Source: Vulcanimicrobiota bacterium
GTDB lineage: Bacteria > Vulcanimicrobiota > Vulcanimicrobiia > Vulcanimicrobiales > Vulcanimicrobiaceae
DNA length: 8,478 bases
NCBI GenBank assembly: GCA_019247395.1
Contig: JAFAOZ010000201.1
Coordinates: 1 to 8,478 of the forward strand
Reading direction: 5' to 3'
Both the position numbers and the translations under genes were made by a program. Below the pieces are notes generated by a model, which saw only the letters and a list, made by a program, of their open reading frames with translations, ran no database searches and was not told the origin of the DNA. How positions within the stretch are numbered: the stretch's first letter is position 1; every line of letters starts with the position of its first letter. Below, piece by piece: positions 6,239 through 8,478 of the stretch.

Positions 6239-6730
6239 TTATCGGCGCGGGTTCGCCGACGTGTTCGTCGGCTTCATCGCGGGGTCGGGAATGCCGCTTG
6301 GGCAGATGCTCGCCTGCACCGCCGGCGTCACGTAGTAGGCGTGTAAGTCGTAATGCGGTACCGGCAATCCCGGGTGACCGTTGGGTTCGTATTCGAAATC
6401 GATATGGTCGATAGTGTACCCCGGAAGCGCATGGATGCCGGCGTAACTGAAACCCTTTTGAAGCTCCGAAACGGGAACCATGATCTCGGTGAAGACCGGC
6501 TTGCCCTGCCACACGCCGTAGATCGGACCGGTCGGCAAGTCTTTGAGGTTCGCCCAGTGCTCGCCCATGGTAGCGACGCACGGCGAGACCAGCATCGCAT
6601 CGGCGGGAATGCCGGCAGGGTGCGCGGCCGGCTGCGGCGGTAGCTCCGGCGATGGCGGCGAGGCTGCGCCGGCGCGCGCGGCGGTTACCACCGCGGCAGC
6701 AAGAAGCGCGAAGACGGCAAGAAAACGCAT
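6239..6730 (-). CDS. Secreted TTHB210-like/DUF5602-like protein in the gcv operon
   Basis: 163 residues. A classical signal peptide covers about 1-22 (hydrophobic core LAVFALLAAAVVTA, then ARAGAA), so the protein is exported, followed by a Pro-rich stretch. The folded part (about 46-143) has EHW (57-59), GPIYGVWQGKPVFTEIM (68-84) and NGHPGLPVPHYDLHAYY (117-133). The string of H109, H119, H126, D128 and H130 could bind metal, but this is inferred. C51 and C143 could form a disulfide. The VPHYDLH signature recalls the TTHB210-like/DUF5602 group, which I recognise only by motif and whose function I do not know. ATG 6730 has AGGAG at 9 nt. It sits 23 bp after gcvH and 21 bp before gcvPA, so it is co-transcribed with a cytoplasmic pathway despite being exported. 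Confidence 0.8.
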   Translation of the reverse strand: MRFLAVFALLAAAVVTAARAGAASPPSPELPPQPAAHPAGIPADAMLVSPCVATMGEHWANLKDLPTGPIYGVWQGKPVFTEIMVPVSELQKGFSYAGIHALPGYTIDHIDFEYEPNGHPGLPVPHYDLHAYYVTPAVQASICPSGIPDPAMKPTNTSANPRR

Positions 6731-6753
6731 CGTGCGATACTCCTATCTGAAAG

Positions 6754-7134
6754 TCAGTCGGCGGCGATTTTTTCGTATTCTGCGGACGAAAGCAAGCTCT
6801 TGGTTTCGTCGGGATTCGTCGGCCGAAGCTTGAGAAGCCAACCGGTGCCGTACGGTTCCCGGTTGACGGCCGCCGGATCGCTCTCCAATGCGCCATTGAC
6901 TTCGATCACTTCGCCCGAGATCGGCGTAAAGAGATCGGAAACCGCCTTCACCGATTCGATCACGCCGACGTTTGCAAACTGCGCGATCGTCGTTCCAACC
7001 TTCGGCAGCTCGACGTAGACGATATCGCCCAACGCGTTCTGTGCGTAATCGGTGATTCCGATCGTCGCGGACTCGCCATCGACCCGCACCCATTCGTGCT
7101 CTTTGCTGAACAGCAGATCCTCGAGTGACGCCAC
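6754..7134 (-). CDS. gcvH: Glycine cleavage system H protein
   Basis: 126 residues, a normal length. This is the lipoyl carrier that moves the aminomethyl group from P protein to T protein and is then reoxidised by L protein. The lipoylation lysine is K63 in VIESVKAVSDLFTPISGEV (58-76), the exact family motif. The N-terminal KEHEWVRV (11-18) and GITDYAQNALGDIVYVELP (26-44) are also typical. The start is GTG 7134, with AAGGAG 5 nt upstream; the open frame continues upstream to 7335, but that part overlaps gcvT, is rich in Arg and has no H-protein character. The gene follows gcvT by 16 bp. Lipoylation enzymes (LipA, LipB, LplA) are not in the window. Confidence 0.97.
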   Translation of the reverse strand: MASLEDLLFSKEHEWVRVDGESATIGITDYAQNALGDIVYVELPKVGTTIAQFANVGVIESVKAVSDLFTPISGEVIEVNGALESDPAAVNREPYGTGWLLKLRPTNPDETKSLLSSAEYEKIAAD

Positions 7135-7139
7135 TTCTT

Positions 7140-7145
7140 CTCCTT
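7140..7145 (-). promoter_or_regulatory. Shine-Dalgarno that sets the gcvH start
   Basis: AAGGAG on the minus strand lies 5 nt before GTG 7134, in the 16-bp gap after the gcvT stop. It decides for the 126-residue GcvH over the longer open frame. Confidence 0.75.
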
Positions 7146-7150
7146 CGCGT

Positions 7151-8239
7151 TTATTTCGGGCGTTTGTAGAACGGCAATGCAACGACGGTTGCGGCGTGTT
7201 TTGTGCCGCGAACCTCAACTTCGAGCGCGGTCCCGACGGCCGATGCTTCCTGCGCGACCAGCGCCGTCGCAATATTCTTGTTTTCGACCGAAGGTGCGAT
7301 CGAGCCGCTGCGTATCGAACCGGCGATGCGCCCATCGAACCACACCGAATAGCCTTCGCGCGCGGGCACCCGGCCTTCCATGACGAGGCCGACGATGCGC
7401 GAGTAACGGTCGAGCGCGAGTTGATCCTCGAGCGCCTCTTTGCCGACGAACTCGGGCTTTTCCAGCTTCAGCGCCCATTTCAAGCCGGCTTGCACGGGCG
7501 TAATGCTTTCGGTGAGCTCGTGTCCGTAGAGCGGCATCCCTGCCTCGAGCCGAAGAACGTCACGCGCACCTAAGCCGCAGGCTTCGAGTCCCTCATCGCT
7601 GTGAGCGCGCAACAGTGCGTTCCAAACCATCGGGGCGTCGGCTCCATCTAGAAAAAGCTCGAATCCGTCCTCGCCTGTATAACCGGTCCGCGCGAGGACG
7701 ACGGGCACATTTTCGACACGCCCCTCCGCACAAAAATAGTATCGCAGCGCCGAAAGATCGACGTCGACGTGCGGCTGCAGCATCGCGGCAGATTGCGGCC
7801 CTTGAATTGCGATGAGCGCGCGGCTGCCGTGACGATTCTCGAGCTCGACGCCGTCCGCGGGCCGCCGTTCGTTGAGCAGCCTCCACATTTTGTCGGCATT
7901 GGCGGCGTTGACGACGAGCAGCCAGCCTCGTTCGAGCCGGTAGAAGATCGTATCGTCGTGCGCGCCGCCGCCTTCGTTGCAAAAGATGTTATAGCGGGCC
8001 TGCTGCGGCTTCATCGTTGCGACCGCGTTGATCGTCAGCGTATCGGCCCAACGCGCCACCATCTCGCCCGTCATCCAGAACTGACCCATGTGCGAGAGAT
8101 CGAAGAGGCCGGCGCGATGGCGTACCGCATCGTGTTCTTTCAATATCCCCGAATATTGCACGGGCATCTCAAATCCGCCGAAGGGGACGATGCGTGCGCC
8201 GGCGTCGACGTGGACGTCGTACAGGGCGGTACGCTTCAT
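7151..8239 (-). CDS. gcvT: Glycine cleavage system T protein (aminomethyltransferase)
   Basis: 362 residues, a normal length. It releases ammonia from aminomethyl-lipoyl-GcvH and transfers the one-carbon unit to tetrahydrofolate, giving 5,10-methylene-THF. Family blocks are the N-terminal [20 protein letters not shown] (3-22), [11 protein letters not shown] (44-54), the DD pair D95-D96 in [10 protein letters not shown] (the catalytic Asp region), [12 protein letters not shown] (183-194), [21 protein letters not shown] (222-242) and [18 protein letters not shown] (307-324), with a terminal PFYKRPK. ATG 8239 matches the usual start; the open frame extends further upstream, but only in a different frame of the thioesterase gene. 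It shares an ATGA overlap with that gene. Confidence 0.97.
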   Translation of the reverse strand: MKRTALYDVHVDAGARIVPFGGFEMPVQYSGILKEHDAVRHRAGLFDLSHMGQFWMTGEMVARWADTLTINAVATMKPQQARYNIFCNEGGGAHDDTIFYRLERGWLLVVNAANADKMWRLLNERRPADGVELENRHGSRALIAIQGPQSAAMLQPHVDVDLSALRYYFCAEGRVENVPVVLARTGYTGEDGFELFLDGADAPMVWNALLRAHSDEGLEACGLGARDVLRLEAGMPLYGHELTESITPVQAGLKWALKLEKPEFVGKEALEDQLALDRYSRIVGLVMEGRVPAREGYSVWFDGRIAGSIRSGSIAPSVENKNIATALVAQEASAVGTALEVEVRGTKHAATVVALPFYKRPK

Positions 8240-8478
8240 TGCGATGGGGCCGCCTTCTTCGGTCGCTCTTCGGGATACGTGTTGAGGAAATCGAGCGTCG
8301 CGTGTGCGACGATCTTCTCGCCGCTGCGCACATAGACTTCGCCGTAAACGATACGGCGCCCGGCGCGCAGCACTTTCGCCTCGGCGACGAGATCGTGGGG
8401 CGGCCCCGCCGGCGCGAGAAAGTTGCATTGCAGCGCGACCGTAGTCGTATCTTGGTCGCGACCGTAGATGGAGGCCAA
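8236..8478 (-). CDS. PaaI-type hotdog-fold thioesterase, C-terminal part
   Basis: Only the last 80 or so codons are in the window; the 5' end lies beyond 8478. The pattern '[15 protein letters not shown] ... [34 protein letters not shown]' is that of the PaaI/acyl-CoA thioesterase 4HBT hotdog fold: a central strand with N-F-L-x-P, an A-x-V-x-x-x-G-R-R segment and an E-V-x-V ... V-A-x-x-T-x-x-F end. The catalytic residue of the family lies in the missing N-terminal half. Such enzymes hydrolyse acyl-CoA thioesters; the substrate cannot be told. The stop codon overlaps the gcvT start (ATGA), so it is the upstream, translationally coupled member of the gcv operon. Its link to glycine metabolism is unexplained. 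Confidence 0.8.
   Translation of the reverse strand: MASIYGRDQDTTTVALQCNFLAPAGPPHDLVAEAKVLRAGRRIVYGEVYVRSGEKIVAHATLDFLNTYPEERPKKAAPSQ

Noticed and set aside
5219..6346. Plus-strand open frame of about 375 codons opposite gcvPA
   Set aside because: It is antisense to gcvPA with an Arg-rich product and no family features; a shadow of the real gene.
6222..6896. Minus-strand 224-codon open frame spanning gcvH and the secreted-protein gene
   Set aside because: It crosses two better-supported genes in a different frame and has no recognisable domain.

Overview
The window is a dense run of genes, all on the minus strand, from a GC-rich bacterium. No gene-free stretch is longer than about 140 bases. 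Read in the direction of transcription (high to low coordinates) it holds two units separated by an intrinsic terminator and a new promoter. The secreted lipoprotein is of a kind I associate with Candidatus Eremiobacterota/Vulcanimicrobiota (WPS-2): a lipobox signal peptide, a Gly/Pro linker, an Ig-like N-terminal part and an NHL-like propeller. I hold that assignment only moderately, because there is no rRNA or other phylogenetic marker here.

Unit 1 (8478 to about 3368) is a glycine cleavage operon: the end of a PaaI-type hotdog thioesterase, then gcvT, gcvH, a small secreted protein with an H-Y-D-L-H motif (TTHB210-like/DUF5602-like), gcvPA and gcvPB. The spacing is tight (ATGA overlap, 16 bp, 23 bp, 21 bp, 8-bp overlap), so it is probably one transcript. 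It ends at a bulged hairpin with a T8 tract (3368-3392). T, H and the split P protein supply every component of the glycine cleavage complex except dihydrolipoamide dehydrogenase (L protein), which is not in the window. The secreted protein between gcvH and gcvPA has no known place in this pathway.

Unit 2 (3329 to 1 and beyond) starts at a promoter whose -35/-10 spacer is filled by a perfect 10+1+10 bp palindrome, most likely a repressor operator. It drives a cysteine-dioxygenase-family thiol dioxygenase, a secreted beta-propeller lipoprotein joined to it by an ATGA overlap, and a PstS-like solute-binding lipoprotein cut by the window edge. The dioxygenase is best started at a GTG (3278) behind a GGAGG Shine-Dalgarno. 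A longer reading from TTG at 3329 would use the -35 box as its start codon.

The points most worth following are the operator-in-promoter arrangement, the Cys-Tyr cofactor pair in a bacterial thiol dioxygenase, the PstS-like protein lacking key phosphate-binding residues, and the secreted protein inside the gcv operon. I see no mobile element, CRISPR array, tRNA, rRNA or riboswitch. Any glycine riboswitch would lie upstream of the thioesterase gene, outside the window.
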